Positions 24,511 to 33,388 of a stretch of 64,000 nt of DNA are shown piece by piece. The position numbers and the translations under genes were made by a program. Position 1 is the stretch's first letter. Each line of letters starts with the position of its first letter. A model generated the notes under the pieces. The model was not told the origin of the DNA and did no database searches. It worked only from the letters and a program-made list of their open reading frames with translations. The stretch is from Comamonas sp. (GTDB lineage: Bacteria; Pseudomonadota; Gammaproteobacteria; Burkholderiales; Burkholderiaceae_C), in contig JAQVCA010000001.1 of assembly GCA_028690035.1 (NCBI GenBank), forward strand, positions 95,940-159,939, read 5' to 3'.

Positions 24511-24587
24511 TAAAATTGCGCCCACCGACGATGGCCATCCTCCCATCGCTCTTGCATACAAAGGCACCCCGGGTGCCTTTTTTCTTA
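24511..24587 (+). promoter_or_regulatory. Short transcription unit (leader or sRNA) ending in a terminator before rimO
   Basis: A -10-like TAAAAT (24511-24516) is followed by a hairpin CGATGG/CCATCG and then a strong terminator AAAGGCACC-ccg-GGTGCCTTT with a T run (24560-24587). The unit would make an RNA of about 60 nt and stop before rimO. It could be an attenuated leader or a free-standing sRNA. Confidence 0.35.
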
Positions 24588-24620
24588 TTGCCTTGCGCGT
24601 GTTTGCGCTTTTTATTTTTT

Positions 24621-26012
24621 ATGACCAGCTCCTCCAGCGCCCCCAAAGTCGGCTTCGTTTCCCTCGGATGCCCCAAAAACCTCACCGATTCGGAACTCAT
24701 CATCACCCAGCTCAGCGCCGAGGGCTACCAGACCGCGCGCAGCTTTGCCGGGGCCGATCTGGTCATCGTCAACACCTGCGGGTTCATTGACGATGCCGTC
24801 AAGGAAAGCCTGGACACCATTGGCGAGGCGCTGGCCGAAAACGGCAAGGTCATCGTCACCGGCTGCCTGGGCGCGCGCACCAACGAGGCGGGCAGCAACC
24901 TGATTGCCGACATCCACCCGCGCGTGCTCGCCGTCACCGGCCCCCATGCGGCGCAAGAGGTGATGGATGCCGTGCACCAGCACCTGCCCAAGCCGCACGA
25001 CCCGTTCATCGATCTGGTGCCCAACCTGCCCGGCGCGGTGGGTGAGGCGGGCATCAAGCTCACGCCGCGCCACTTTGCGTATTTGAAGATTTCCGAGGGC
25101 TGCAACCACCGCTGCACCTTCTGCATCATCCCCAGCATGCGCGGCGATCTGGTGTCGCGCCCGATTGGCGATGTGCTCAAGGAAGCCAAAGCGCTGTTTG
25201 CCGGGGGCGTCAAAGAGCTGCTCATCGTCAGCCAGGACACCTCGGCCTATGGCGTGGACATCAAGTACCGCACCGGCTTTTGGGATGGGCGCCCGGTCAA
25301 GACGCGCCTGTTCGAGCTGGTGCAAGAGCTGGGCCAGCTGGCGCGCGAATACGGTGCCTGGGTGCGCCTGCACTACGTGTATCCCTACCCCAGCGTGGAC
25401 GACATCCTGCCGCTGATGGCCCAGGGCCTGGTGCTGCCGTATCTGGATGTGCCGCTGCAGCACAGCCACCCCGATGTGCTCAAGCGCATGAAGCGCCCGG
25501 CCAGCGGCGAGAAAAACCTCGAACGCATCCAGCGCTGGCGCGAAATCTGCCCCGAGCTGGTGATCCGCTCCACCTTCATCGCCGGTTTCCCGGGCGAGAC
25601 CGAAGAAGAATTCCAGCACCTGCTCGATTTTGTGCGCGAAGCGCAAATCGACCGCGCAGGCTGCTTTGCCTACAGCGATGTCGAGGGCGCAGCAGCCAAC
25701 GCCCTGCCCGGCCAGCTGCCGCAAGCCGTGCGCGAAGAGCGCCGCGCGCGCTTCATGGCCGTGGCCGAAGCCGTGTCCACCGAGCGCCTGCAGCGGCGCG
25801 TGGGCCAGACGATGCAGGTGCTGGTCGATAAAGCGCACAGCCTGGGCAAAAAAGGCGGCATCGCCCGCAGCTGGGCCGATGCGCCCGAGATCGATGGTCT
25901 GGTGCATCTGCAGCCCATTGCCAAGGCCAGCCAGCAATACAAAGTGGGCGACATGCTCAAGGTGCGCATCACCGCCACCCAGGGGCACGATCTGGTGGGC
26001 GAGGTGGTGTAA
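24621..26012 (+). CDS. rimO: Ribosomal protein S12 methylthiotransferase RimO
   Basis: RimO is a radical-SAM enzyme that adds a methylthio group to an Asp of ribosomal protein S12. It has the N-terminal UPF0004 domain ([16 protein letters not shown] ... [14 protein letters not shown]). The radical-SAM cluster is [15 protein letters not shown] (about residues 154-168), and a C-terminal TRAM domain ([36 protein letters not shown]) follows. The length is 463 aa. The track start (24516) reads through an upstream terminator; ATG 24621 gives the expected N-terminus but has no clear Shine-Dalgarno. Confidence 0.95.
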   Translation: MTSSSSAPKVGFVSLGCPKNLTDSELIITQLSAEGYQTARSFAGADLVIVNTCGFIDDAVKESLDTIGEALAENGKVIVTGCLGARTNEAGSNLIADIHPRVLAVTGPHAAQEVMDAVHQHLPKPHDPFIDLVPNLPGAVGEAGIKLTPRHFAYLKISEGCNHRCTFCIIPSMRGDLVSRPIGDVLKEAKALFAGGVKELLIVSQDTSAYGVDIKYRTGFWDGRPVKTRLFELVQELGQLAREYGAWVRLHYVYPYPSVDDILPLMAQGLVLPYLDVPLQHSHPDVLKRMKRPASGEKNLERIQRWREICPELVIRSTFIAGFPGETEEEFQHLLDFVREAQIDRAGCFAYSDVEGAAANALPGQLPQAVREERRARFMAVAEAVSTERLQRRVGQTMQVLVDKAHSLGKKGGIARSWADAPEIDGLVHLQPIAKASQQYKVGDMLKVRITATQGHDLVGEVV

Positions 26013-26021
26013 CGCAGCGCG

Positions 26022-26116
26022 CTCTTAATTAAAGAGCTGCTTGCGCTTGTTCGATAACGGTTTCAGGTACAAAGATGCCTGAAACCGTTTTTTTATGTGC
26101 GCTAGCAGCTACTTTT
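26022..26116. repeat. Dispersed repeat, inverted pair (copy R6)
   Basis: The left arm is aaagagctgcttgcgcttgt and the right arm gcgctagcagctactttttat, flanking an internal hairpin. It fills the convergent rimO/ispF junction, and its right end supplies the last codons and stop of ispF (LLYKK). Confidence 0.75.
26056..26094. terminator. Terminator hairpin inside repeat R6
   Basis: AACGGTTTCAGG-tacaaagatg-CCTGAAACCGTT is a perfect 12-bp stem followed by a T run on the plus strand. It should terminate rimO transcription. Confidence 0.8.
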
Positions 26117-26597
26117 TATAGAGCAGCGCCACGGCGCGCGCTTCCATGCTCTGGCGCTGGCCCACGGGGCCGAGCTTTTCTGCCGTCTTGGCCTTGACGT
26201 TGATTTGCCCCACATCCACGCCCAGCGCCTGGGCGATGGCTGCGCACATGGCCGGAATGTGCGGCGCCAGCTTGGGCGCCTGGGCGACGATGGTGCTGTC
26301 GATATTGATCACTTCATACCCGGCAGCGCGCACGCGGCGCATGGCCTCGGTGAGCAGCACCACCGAGCTGGCACCGTAGAACTGCGCGTCCGTATCCGGA
26401 AAATGGCGGCCAATGTCGCCCAGCGCGGCGGCGCCCACAATCGCGTCGGTGATGGCGTGCAGCAGCACATCGGCATCCGAATGGCCCAGCAGGCCGTGGT
26501 CGTGCGGCACCTGCACGCCGCCCAGCATCAAGGGGCGGCCGGGCACCAGGGCGTGAACATCCCAGCCCTCGCCCATGCGTAGATTCATCAGGTTCAT
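26109..26597 (-). CDS. ispF: 2-C-methyl-D-erythritol 2,4-cyclodiphosphate synthase
   Basis: IspF catalyses the fifth step of the MEP isoprenoid pathway. Zn-binding and active-site text is clear: [70 protein letters not shown], then [17 protein letters not shown] and the C-terminal [15 protein letters not shown].... The length of 162 aa is normal. ATG 26597 has AGGAA at good spacing, so I prefer it to the two upstream GTG codons. It follows ispD with a 101-bp repeat-bearing spacer. Confidence 0.95.
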   Translation of the reverse strand: MNLMNLRMGEGWDVHALVPGRPLMLGGVQVPHDHGLLGHSDADVLLHAITDAIVGAAALGDIGRHFPDTDAQFYGASSVVLLTEAMRRVRAAGYEVINIDSTIVAQAPKLAPHIPAMCAAIAQALGVDVGQINVKAKTAEKLGPVGQRQSMEARAVALLYKK

Positions 26598-26607
26598 CAC
26601 CACTTCC

Positions 26608-26700
26608 TATGCATAAAAAAATAGCTGCCAGCGCTTGCTGGGCAAGCGTTTGCGGCCTAAATAGTCCAAAATTTTTGGGATTAAAAAAGTTAGAAAATTC
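26608..26700 (+). repeat. Dispersed repeat monomer with tail (copy R7)
   Basis: aaaaaatagctgccagcgct then tgctgggcaagcgtttgcggcc and an AT-rich tail. It lies between co-directional ispD and ispF. Confidence 0.65.
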
Positions 26701-27490
26701 AGAAAAATCGATTGCCTGGCTCAGGCACCACGGCGCTGCTGTGCGCAAAGCGCTGCGTGGTGGTGCTGCTGTGGCGGTAGGCCAGCACGGCGCTGGCCAG
26801 GGCAAAGTCCTCGGGGTAGGTGACCTTGAAGTTGTGCGCGCCGCCGGGCACCAGCTTGGGGCGGTGGCCCGCCGCTTCCATGGCGCTGGCCTCGTCGGTA
26901 GCGGCATCGCCCAGACGCTCCAGGGCCTGCAGCAGCGTGCCCAGGCGAAACATTTGCGGCGTCTGCGCCAGCCATTTGTCGCTGCGGTCCACCGTGGCCA
27001 CCACGCGCACGCCGCCTGCGCCGGTGACGGCGGTTTTGACGGTGTCGGGGATTTTGTGCGCCAGCAGGCCGCCCACGCTGTCGTCGGCACATTCACCCAT
27101 CAGCGCGCTGATCTGCGTGGCCGTGACCAGGCAGCGCGCGGCGTCGTGTACCAGCACCCAATCCTCAGCGTGCGCGCCGCGCTCCAGCAGGGCGCGCAGC
27201 GCGCCCATCACCGTCTGCGCGCGCGTGGCGCCGCCACAGGGCACGGTGAAGTAGCTGGGCGCGGGGTAGGCGTCCAAAAACGCATCGCCCGGTGCCACCG
27301 CCACCAGGGTGGCGCTCAGCTCGGGCACGGCGGCAAAGGCCATCAGGGTGTGCAGCACCAGGGGCTGGCCCAGCAGCGGCTGGTATTGCTTGGGCAGGCT
27401 GGGGTCGGCCATGCCCGGGGCAATGGCGCGCGAGCCGGTGCCCGCGCAGGGCAGAACCGCCCAAAAGCGTGTGGCAGAAGATTGCGTCAT
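26699..27490 (-). CDS. ispD: 2-C-methyl-D-erythritol 4-phosphate cytidylyltransferase
   Basis: IspD couples MEP with CTP in the MEP pathway. It shows the nucleotide-binding N-terminus FWAVLPCAGTGSRAIAPGMADPSLPKQYQPLLGQPLVLHTL, then VLVHDAARCLVTATQI, DTVKTAV, TPQMFRL and ATDEASAMEAAGHRPKLVPGGAHNFKVTYPEDFALA. The family usually ends soon after this last block. Here a roughly 20-residue tail (YRHSSTTTQRFAHSSAVVPEPGNRFF) runs to the repeat. I start at MTQSSATRF (ATG 27490). It pairs with ispF as in most proteobacteria and is divergent from mfd. Confidence 0.93.
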   Translation of the reverse strand: MTQSSATRFWAVLPCAGTGSRAIAPGMADPSLPKQYQPLLGQPLVLHTLMAFAAVPELSATLVAVAPGDAFLDAYPAPSYFTVPCGGATRAQTVMGALRALLERGAHAEDWVLVHDAARCLVTATQISALMGECADDSVGGLLAHKIPDTVKTAVTGAGGVRVVATVDRSDKWLAQTPQMFRLGTLLQALERLGDAATDEASAMEAAGHRPKLVPGGAHNFKVTYPEDFALASAVLAYRHSSTTTQRFAHSSAVVPEPGNRFF

Positions 27491-27598
27491 GGGCGGCATT
27501 CTAAAATCGCCCTCCCGTGCAATTTCTTTCGCACCCTGGGCCGCTGCGCACAGCGGCTGTTTTTGTTGGGGCTGCCGCCCGCTGTTTTGCCCGCCTTC

Positions 27599-30500
27599 AT
27601 GTCGCTGCCACGCTTAACCCCCGGTCACAAGTTTTCTTTGCCCCTGCCCACGCCCAGCGCCGATGCCTTGCTGCTGGCGCAACTGGCCCAGCGCCAGGCT
27701 GCGGCCGGGCAGCTCACTGCCATCGTCTGCGCCGAAGCCAGCGACGCGCACCGCCTGCAAGAAGAAATCGCCTTCTTTGCCCCGGCGCTGCGCTGCGTGC
27801 TGTTTCCCGACTGGGAGACGCTGCCCTACGACAGCTTCTCACCGCACCAGGATTTGATCAGCGAGCGCCTGGCCACGCTGTGGGCCATCTGCCAGGGGCA
27901 GGCCGATGTGGTGCTGCTGCCCGCCAGCACGGCGCTGTACCGGCTGGCACCGCTCTCATTCCTGGCGGCTTACACCTTTGTGTTTGAGCAAGGCCAAAAG
28001 CTCGATGCCGAGCGCCTGAAAGCGCAGCTGACCCTGGCGGGCTACCAACACGTCAGCCAGGTGGTGGGCCATGGCGAGTACGCCGTGCGCGGCAGCTTGA
28101 TCGACCTGTTCCCCATGGGCAGCGAGGTGCCCTACCGCGTGGACCTGTTCGACGACGAGATCGACTCCATCCGCACCTTCGACCCCGACAGCCAGCGCAG
28201 CCAAGACCTGGTGCAGCATGTGCGCCTGCTGCCCGGGCGCGAGTTTCCGATGGACGAGGCCGCGCGCACCCAGTTTCGCCAGCGCTGGCGCGAGCTGCTG
28301 GAAGGCGACCCGACCAAAAGCCGTATCTACAAAGACATGGGCGCCGGGCTGGCCACGGCGGGCATTGAGTACTACCTGCCGCTGTTTTTTGACGCAACGG
28401 CCACGGTCTTTGACTACCTCGGCCCCCAGGCCACGCTGGTGCTGCATGGCGAGATGGAGGTGCCGCTGCAGCGCTTTTGGCACGACACGCAAGAGCGCTG
28501 GCGCATGGTGCAAGGCGACCCCGAGCGCCCCGCCCTGCCGCCGCACACGCTGTTTTTGAGCGCCGAGCAGTTCTACACCCTGGCCAAGCCCTACGCCCAG
28601 CTGGTGCTGCGCCCCGCACAGGCTGGTGCTGCCGAAGGCGAAGGGCAAGGCACCGGCCCAGGAGCGCGCGACGCAGCAACCGCGCCCCTGCCCCCGCTGG
28701 CCGCCGAGCGCCATGCCGATGAGCCGCTGCAGCGCCTGCAGCACCACCTGCAGCAGTTGGCCGCACAGGGCCGCCGCGCCCTGGTGCTGGCCGAAAGCCC
28801 GGGCCGACGCGAAAGCCTGCTGGACTTTCTGCGCGCCAGCAGCATCACCCCGGTCGGCTTTGACAGCCTGCAGGCCTTTGTGGACAGCCCGCAGCAGCCC
28901 CTGGGCATCGCCGTCAGCGCGCTCATGCGCGGCTTCAGCTGGCGCACACACGGCATTGATCTCATCACCGAGGCCGAGCTGTTCGAGACCAGCGCCAGCG
29001 GCGTGCGCCGGCGCAAAAAGCAAGAGCAGGTCAGCGATGTGGACATGCTCATCCGCGACCTGTCGGAGCTGAAAATTGGCGACCCCGTGGTGCACAACCA
29101 GCACGGCATTGGCCGCTACCATGGCCTCATCCACATGGACATGGGCCAAACCAACGCCGATGGCAGCCCGGTGCTGCAAGAGTTTCTGCATCTGGAATAC
29201 GCCGACAAGGCGGTGCTCTACGTGCCGGTGAGCCAGCTACAGCAAATCAGCCGCTACACCGGCGTGACGCCCGAATCGGCCCCGCTGCACAAGCTGGGCG
29301 GCAGCCAGTGGGAAAAAGCCAAGCGCAAAGCCGCCGAACAGGTGCGCGATGCCGCGGCCGAGCTGCTCAACATCTACGCGCGCCGCGCCGCGCGCCAAGG
29401 CCATGCTTTCCGCCTGAACCCGCAGGACTACGCGCAGTTTGCGCAAGACTTTGGCTTTGAAGAAACCGCTGACCAGCAAGCGGCGATTGCTGCGGTGATC
29501 GGCGACCTGATCAGCCCGCAGCCCATGGACCGACTGATCTGCGGCGATGTGGGCTTTGGCAAAACCGAAGTGGCCTTGCGCGCCGCCTTTGTCGCCGCGA
29601 TGGCGGGCAAGCAAGTGGCCTTTCTGGCTCCCACCACCTTGCTGGCCGAGCAACACTACCAAACGCTGGTGGATCGCTTTGCCAAGTGGCCGGTGCGCAT
29701 TGCCGAGATGAGCCGCTTTCGCACCACCAAAGAGATCAATGCCGCCCTGAAAGGCCTGGCCGAAGGCAGCATCGACATCGTCGTAGGCACGCACAAGCTC
29801 TTGAGCGCCAACACCAAATTTCACGACCTGGGCCTGCTCATCATCGACGAAGAACACCGCTTTGGCGTGCGCCACAAAGAGGCCATGAAGCAGCTGCGCG
29901 CCGAGGTCGATGTGCTGACGCTGACCGCCACGCCCATCCCCCGCACCATGGGCATGGCGCTGGAAGGCTTGCGCGATTTATCGGTGATTGCCACCGCCCC
30001 GCAACGGCGTCTGGCGATCAAAACCTTTGTGCGCTCTGAGAGCCAGGGCGTGATCCGCGAAGCCGTGCTGCGTGAATTCAAACGCGGCGGGCAGGTGTAC
30101 TTTTTGCACAACGAGGTAGACACCATTGAAAACCGCCGCCAAGCGCTGCAAGAGATCCTGCCCGAGGCGCGCATTGCCATTGCCCACGGCCAGATGCCCG
30201 AGCGCGAACTCGAGCGGGTGATGCGCGACTTTGTCGCCCAGCGCTTCAACCTGCTGCTGTGCTCGACCATCATCGAAACCGGCATCGACGTACCCACCGC
30301 CAACACCATCATCATGGCGCGCGCCGACAAGTTTGGCCTGGCCCAGCTGCACCAGCTGCGCGGGCGCGTGGGCCGCAGCCACCACCAAGCCTATGCCTAC
30401 CTGATGGTGCCGGACGTGCAAAGCCTGACCAAACAAGCCCAGCAGCGCCTGGAAGCCATCCAAGAGATGGAAGAGCTGGGCAGCGGCTTTTATCTGGCCA

Positions 30501-31114
30501 TGCACGACCTGGAAATTCGTGGTGCCGGTGAAGTGCTGGGCGAGCACCAGAGCGGCAACATGATGGAAATTGGCTTCCAGCTCTACAACGAGATGCTGTC
30601 CGAGGCCGTACGCAGCCTGAAAAACGGCAAAGAGCCCGATTTGCTCTCGCCCCTGCAAGCGGCCACCGACATCAACCTGCACGCCCCGGCGCTGCTGCCC
30701 AGCGACTACTGCGGCGATGTGCAGCTGCGCCTGTCGCTGTACAAAAAGCTGGCCACGGCCAAAACCAGCGACCAGATCGACACCTTGCTCGAAGAAATCG
30801 TCGACCGCTTTGGCAAGCTGCCCGCCCAGGCGCAAACGCTCATCGACACGCACCGCCTGCGCGTGCTGGCCGAGCCCTACGGCGTGGTGAAGGTGGATGC
30901 CACCCCGGGCGTGATCCTGATCACCTTCAAGCCCAACCCGCCGATCGATCCGATGCACATCATCGGCCTGATCCAGAAGAACAAACATATCAAGCTGGCG
31001 GGCAACGACAAGCTGCGCATTGAGCGCGAGCTGCCCGATCCTGCTGCCCGTGCCCAGCTGGTGCGCGATATTTTGAAAAATCTGGGTCAACCGCTGACCA
31101 CGCAAGCGGCATAA
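27599..31114 (+). CDS. mfd: Transcription-repair coupling factor
   Basis: Mfd displaces RNA polymerase stalled at lesions and recruits UvrA. In 1171 aa I see the UvrB-homology region (CVLFPDWETLPYDSFSPHQDLISERLATLW), the CarD-like RNA-polymerase interaction domain (LKIGDPVVHNQHGIGRYHGL), helicase motif I (GDVGFGKTEVALRAAFVAAMAGKQVAFLAPTTLLAEQH), motif II DEEH, QLHQLRGRVGRS and the TRCF C-terminal domain. A low-complexity linker (AAEGEGQGTGPGARDAATAPLPP) interrupts the N-terminal half. The track start at 26609 lies in repeat and ispD-antisense sequence; ATG 27599 (MSLPRLTPGHKF) is the true start. A GC hairpin with a T-rich 3' side (27540-27567) lies in its leader. Confidence 0.96.
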   Translation: MSLPRLTPGHKFSLPLPTPSADALLLAQLAQRQAAAGQLTAIVCAEASDAHRLQEEIAFFAPALRCVLFPDWETLPYDSFSPHQDLISERLATLWAICQGQADVVLLPASTALYRLAPLSFLAAYTFVFEQGQKLDAERLKAQLTLAGYQHVSQVVGHGEYAVRGSLIDLFPMGSEVPYRVDLFDDEIDSIRTFDPDSQRSQDLVQHVRLLPGREFPMDEAARTQFRQRWRELLEGDPTKSRIYKDMGAGLATAGIEYYLPLFFDATATVFDYLGPQATLVLHGEMEVPLQRFWHDTQERWRMVQGDPERPALPPHTLFLSAEQFYTLAKPYAQLVLRPAQAGAAEGEGQGTGPGARDAATAPLPPLAAERHADEPLQRLQHHLQQLAAQGRRALVLAESPGRRESLLDFLRASSITPVGFDSLQAFVDSPQQPLGIAVSALMRGFSWRTHGIDLITEAELFETSASGVRRRKKQEQVSDVDMLIRDLSELKIGDPVVHNQHGIGRYHGLIHMDMGQTNADGSPVLQEFLHLEYADKAVLYVPVSQLQQISRYTGVTPESAPLHKLGGSQWEKAKRKAAEQVRDAAAELLNIYARRAARQGHAFRLNPQDYAQFAQDFGFEETADQQAAIAAVIGDLISPQPMDRLICGDVGFGKTEVALRAAFVAAMAGKQVAFLAPTTLLAEQHYQTLVDRFAKWPVRIAEMSRFRTTKEINAALKGLAEGSIDIVVGTHKLLSANTKFHDLGLLIIDEEHRFGVRHKEAMKQLRAEVDVLTLTATPIPRTMGMALEGLRDLSVIATAPQRRLAIKTFVRSESQGVIREAVLREFKRGGQVYFLHNEVDTIENRRQALQEILPEARIAIAHGQMPERELERVMRDFVAQRFNLLLCSTIIETGIDVPTANTIIMARADKFGLAQLHQLRGRVGRSHHQAYAYLMVPDVQSLTKQAQQRLEAIQEMEELGSGFYLAMHDLEIRGAGEVLGEHQSGNMMEIGFQLYNEMLSEAVRSLKNGKEPDLLSPLQAATDINLHAPALLPSDYCGDVQLRLSLYKKLATAKTSDQIDTLLEEIVDRFGKLPAQAQTLIDTHRLRVLAEPYGVVKVDATPGVILITFKPNPPIDPMHIIGLIQKNKHIKLAGNDKLRIERELPDPAARAQLVRDILKNLGQPLTTQAA

Positions 31115-31126
31115 GGAGAAGGTGCG

Positions 31127-31792
31127 ATGCCTTTTTTAGAAACCGCGCTGGCGGCTCTGGCCTTGGGCGTGGCGCTGCTGCTGCGCCCGTGGCGCCAGTT
31201 GGCCAGCAGCCGCCCCCTGGTCACGCAAACGCATGGTGACCTCAGCGCGCTGTGGACGCCGCTGCTGGCCACCTTGGTCATCCTGCCGTGGCTGTGGGCG
31301 CTGCCCACGCTGCACAAAATGCCGCTGCAATTGCAGTGGTCGGGCGCGTGTCTGGTCACGCTCACTCTGGGGTGGCCGCTGGCGGTGCCCACGCTGCTGG
31401 CGGTGGGCGCTATTGCTTGCCTGCTCTCGCCCGGTTTGGATGCCGAAGCGGCACTCAAACTCAGCGTGTGGCACGGTCTGGTGCCCGCCACATTGGCCCT
31501 GTGCTGGGGCGCGCTGCTGCGCCGCTTTTTGGGTACCAAGGTGTTTGTCTATATCTTTGGCCGGGGCTTTGTCGGCACCGTGCTGTGCCTGTTTGCCTCG
31601 GGCCTGCTGGCACAACTGGCGGGGGAACAGCTGCCCGGCGTGCACCAAGAGCTGGGCAAAATCGCACGCTGGCTGATGGCCTGGGGCGATGCCGTCATCA
31701 CCGGCATGATGGCCGCCGTGTTCGTAGCCTATAAACCCCAATGGCTGGCCACCTGGTCGGACGATTTGTATTTGTATAACAAAAATGGCTAA
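31127..31792 (+). CDS. Energy-coupling-factor-type ABC transporter permease-like protein (CbiM-related, orphan)
   Basis: This 221-aa membrane protein has about six hydrophobic segments. The C-terminal text FVYIFGRGFVGTVLCLFASGLLAQL ... AWGDAVITGMMAAVFVAYKPQWLATWSDDLYLY matches a Pseudomonas/Burkholderiales family annotated as energy-coupling-factor permease and related to CbiM. Classical CbiM partners (CbiN, CbiQ, CbiO) are not nearby, so its role as a metal permease is uncertain. It lies 12 bp after mfd with AAGGAGAAGG before the start and probably shares its transcript. Its stop lies inside repeat R8. Confidence 0.7.
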   Translation: MPFLETALAALALGVALLLRPWRQLASSRPLVTQTHGDLSALWTPLLATLVILPWLWALPTLHKMPLQLQWSGACLVTLTLGWPLAVPTLLAVGAIACLLSPGLDAEAALKLSVWHGLVPATLALCWGALLRRFLGTKVFVYIFGRGFVGTVLCLFASGLLAQLAGEQLPGVHQELGKIARWLMAWGDAVITGMMAAVFVAYKPQWLATWSDDLYLYNKNG

Positions 31793-31832
31793 AACGCTTG
31801 TCCAGCAAGCGGTTGCAGCTATTCTTTTCAAC
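31780..31832 (-). repeat. Dispersed repeat monomer (copy R8)
   Basis: On the minus strand: aatagctgcaaccgcttgct then ggacaagcgttttagccattttt. It overlaps the stop codon of the ECF-type permease gene and precedes serB. Confidence 0.65.
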
Positions 31833-31880
31833 CAAGCACACCGCTATTGCTGCGGTGGGCACTTCTTCTTGTTACGCTGT

Positions 31881-32588
31881 ATGAGCACTGAAATCTCCCC
31901 CGGTCTGGTCGTGAAAGACACCCCTCTGTCGCAAAAACTCAGCGACTACCAACTGATCGCTTTCGACATGGATTCGACCCTGATCACCATCGAATGCATC
32001 GATGAAATTGCCGATGCCGCTGGGCGCAAGGCCGAGGTGGCCGCCATCACCGAAGCGGCCATGCGCGGTGAGATCACCGACTTCAAAGACAGCCTGCGCC
32101 GGCGTTTGGCACTGCTGCAGGGCGTGCCCGTCAGCCACCTAGAGGCGGTGTTCACCGAACGCCTGCGCTTCAATCCCGGTGCGCAGGAGTTGATGGCGGC
32201 AGCGCGCGCTGCTGGCCTGAAGACGCTGCTGGTGTCGGGTGGCTTTACGTTTTTTGCCGATCGTGTCAAGGCCGGTCTGGGCATGGACTTCGCCCGCGCC
32301 AACCAGCTGGAAGTACACGATGGCCACCTGACTGGCCGCCTGATCGAACAGTGCTGGGGCGATATTTGCGACGGTGCTGAAAAGCGCCGCACCCTGCTGG
32401 AAGTGGCCAGTCTGCTGGGCGTCGCCCCGGCACAGTGCATTGCCGTGGGCGATGGCAGCAACGACATTCCCATGATGGAAGCGGCGGGCCTGTCCGTGGC
32501 CTACCACGCCAAGCCGCGCGTGCGCAGCGTGGCCAAGGTGTGCATTAATGAAGGTGGCCTGGATCGTTTGCTGGAACTTTTGCGCTGA
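31881..32588 (+). CDS. serB: Phosphoserine phosphatase
   Basis: SerB is a HAD-family enzyme performing the last step of serine synthesis. The catalytic motif is AFDMDSTLITIECIDEIAD (nucleophile Asp and acid Asp), motif II LLVSGGFTFFADRV and motif III CIAVGDGSNDIPMMEAAGLSVAYHAKP. At 235 aa it lacks an N-terminal ACT domain, as usual in Burkholderiales. I start at MSTEISPGL (ATG 31881); the track start lies in the repeat. It lies downstream of mfd and the permease on the same strand. Confidence 0.95.
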   Translation: MSTEISPGLVVKDTPLSQKLSDYQLIAFDMDSTLITIECIDEIADAAGRKAEVAAITEAAMRGEITDFKDSLRRRLALLQGVPVSHLEAVFTERLRFNPGAQELMAAARAAGLKTLLVSGGFTFFADRVKAGLGMDFARANQLEVHDGHLTGRLIEQCWGDICDGAEKRRTLLEVASLLGVAPAQCIAVGDGSNDIPMMEAAGLSVAYHAKPRVRSVAKVCINEGGLDRLLELLR

Positions 32589-32700
32589 TTTTTTTTCTGA
32601 TGCCCGCCGCTTGTCTGCGAGGGCAAGCGGCACCATGTACCTAATACGTACGCTACAGCAGCCAGTGCTGCAGGTATTTTTCTTCTTATAAGGGACTTTT

Positions 32701-33246
32701 GTGAACACTTCTTTGCGCACCACCGCTTCTGTCATCGCTGTCACCGTTGCAGCCCTGGCTGCTCCTTCGCTGGCCCACGCCAAGCGCATGGGCGCTAGCA
32801 AGTCGGCGCCCCGTCCAGCAGCGGCCCGCCCTGCGGCTCCCGCTCCCCAGCCTGCAGCCCCCGCTGCTGCTGCCAAGCCCGCCACACCGGCCACGCCCGC
32901 AACACCTGCAGCCCCTGCCCCCGCCGCCGCTGCAGCACCTGCTGCGGCCCCAGCGGCAGCGGCGGCACCAGCAGCTGGTGGCTCGGGCATGATGGGCACC
33001 ATCGCAGGCGCTGCGGTGGGTGCCGTCGCAGGCACCATGGCAGGCAATGCACTGGCTGGCGCCATGGGTGGTGGCTCGGAAGCCGACGCCAAGGCCGAAG
33101 CCGATGCGAAAGCCAAGGCAGATGCCGAAGCCAAGGCCAAGGCTGAAGCAGAAGCCAAGGCCGCTGAGGCCGAGGCCGCTGCCCTGCAAAAGCAGCTGGA
33201 AGCCGCCCAGGCCAAAGCCGCTGCTGCACGCTCGGCTGCCCAATGA
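32701..33246 (+). CDS. Exported Ala/Pro-rich protein with glycine zipper and Ala/Lys coiled coil
   Basis: I do not recognise this 181-aa protein. It has a signal peptide (TASVIAVTVAALAAPSLAHA) and a low-complexity Pro/Ala stretch (about residues 36-95). A glycine-zipper segment follows (MMGTIAGAAVGAVAGTMAGNALAGAMGGG), resembling membrane-associating Gly-zipper domains. The tail is Ala/Lys/Glu with TolA-like periodicity (ADAKAKADAEAKAKAEAEAKAAE). The start is GTG 32701 after AAGGGACT. It might be an envelope-associated structural or stress protein; this is inference from composition only. A hairpin GCCGCTTG/CAAGCGGC lies upstream (32606-32631). Confidence 0.7.
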   Translation: MNTSLRTTASVIAVTVAALAAPSLAHAKRMGASKSAPRPAAARPAAPAPQPAAPAAAAKPATPATPATPAAPAPAAAAAPAAAPAAAAAPAAGGSGMMGTIAGAAVGAVAGTMAGNALAGAMGGGSEADAKAEADAKAKADAEAKAKAEAEAKAAEAEAAALQKQLEAAQAKAAAARSAAQ

Positions 33247-33388
33247 GATAAAAACGTATAAAGATTGATTTCTTTATAACCAAACAACGTTTTTGTTGAA
33301 GCACTCTGTGGGTCTAAGCGCTACACTGGTGGCCTTGTCCCTCAGAGTACCCACTCAAGGGTGTTGTGACTTTTCATTCTTGCCCACC

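Noticed and set aside
26609-27598. 330-codon N-terminal extension of mfd in the ORF track
   Set aside because: Runs antisense through ispD and repeat R7; Mfd homology starts at MSLPRLTPGHKF.
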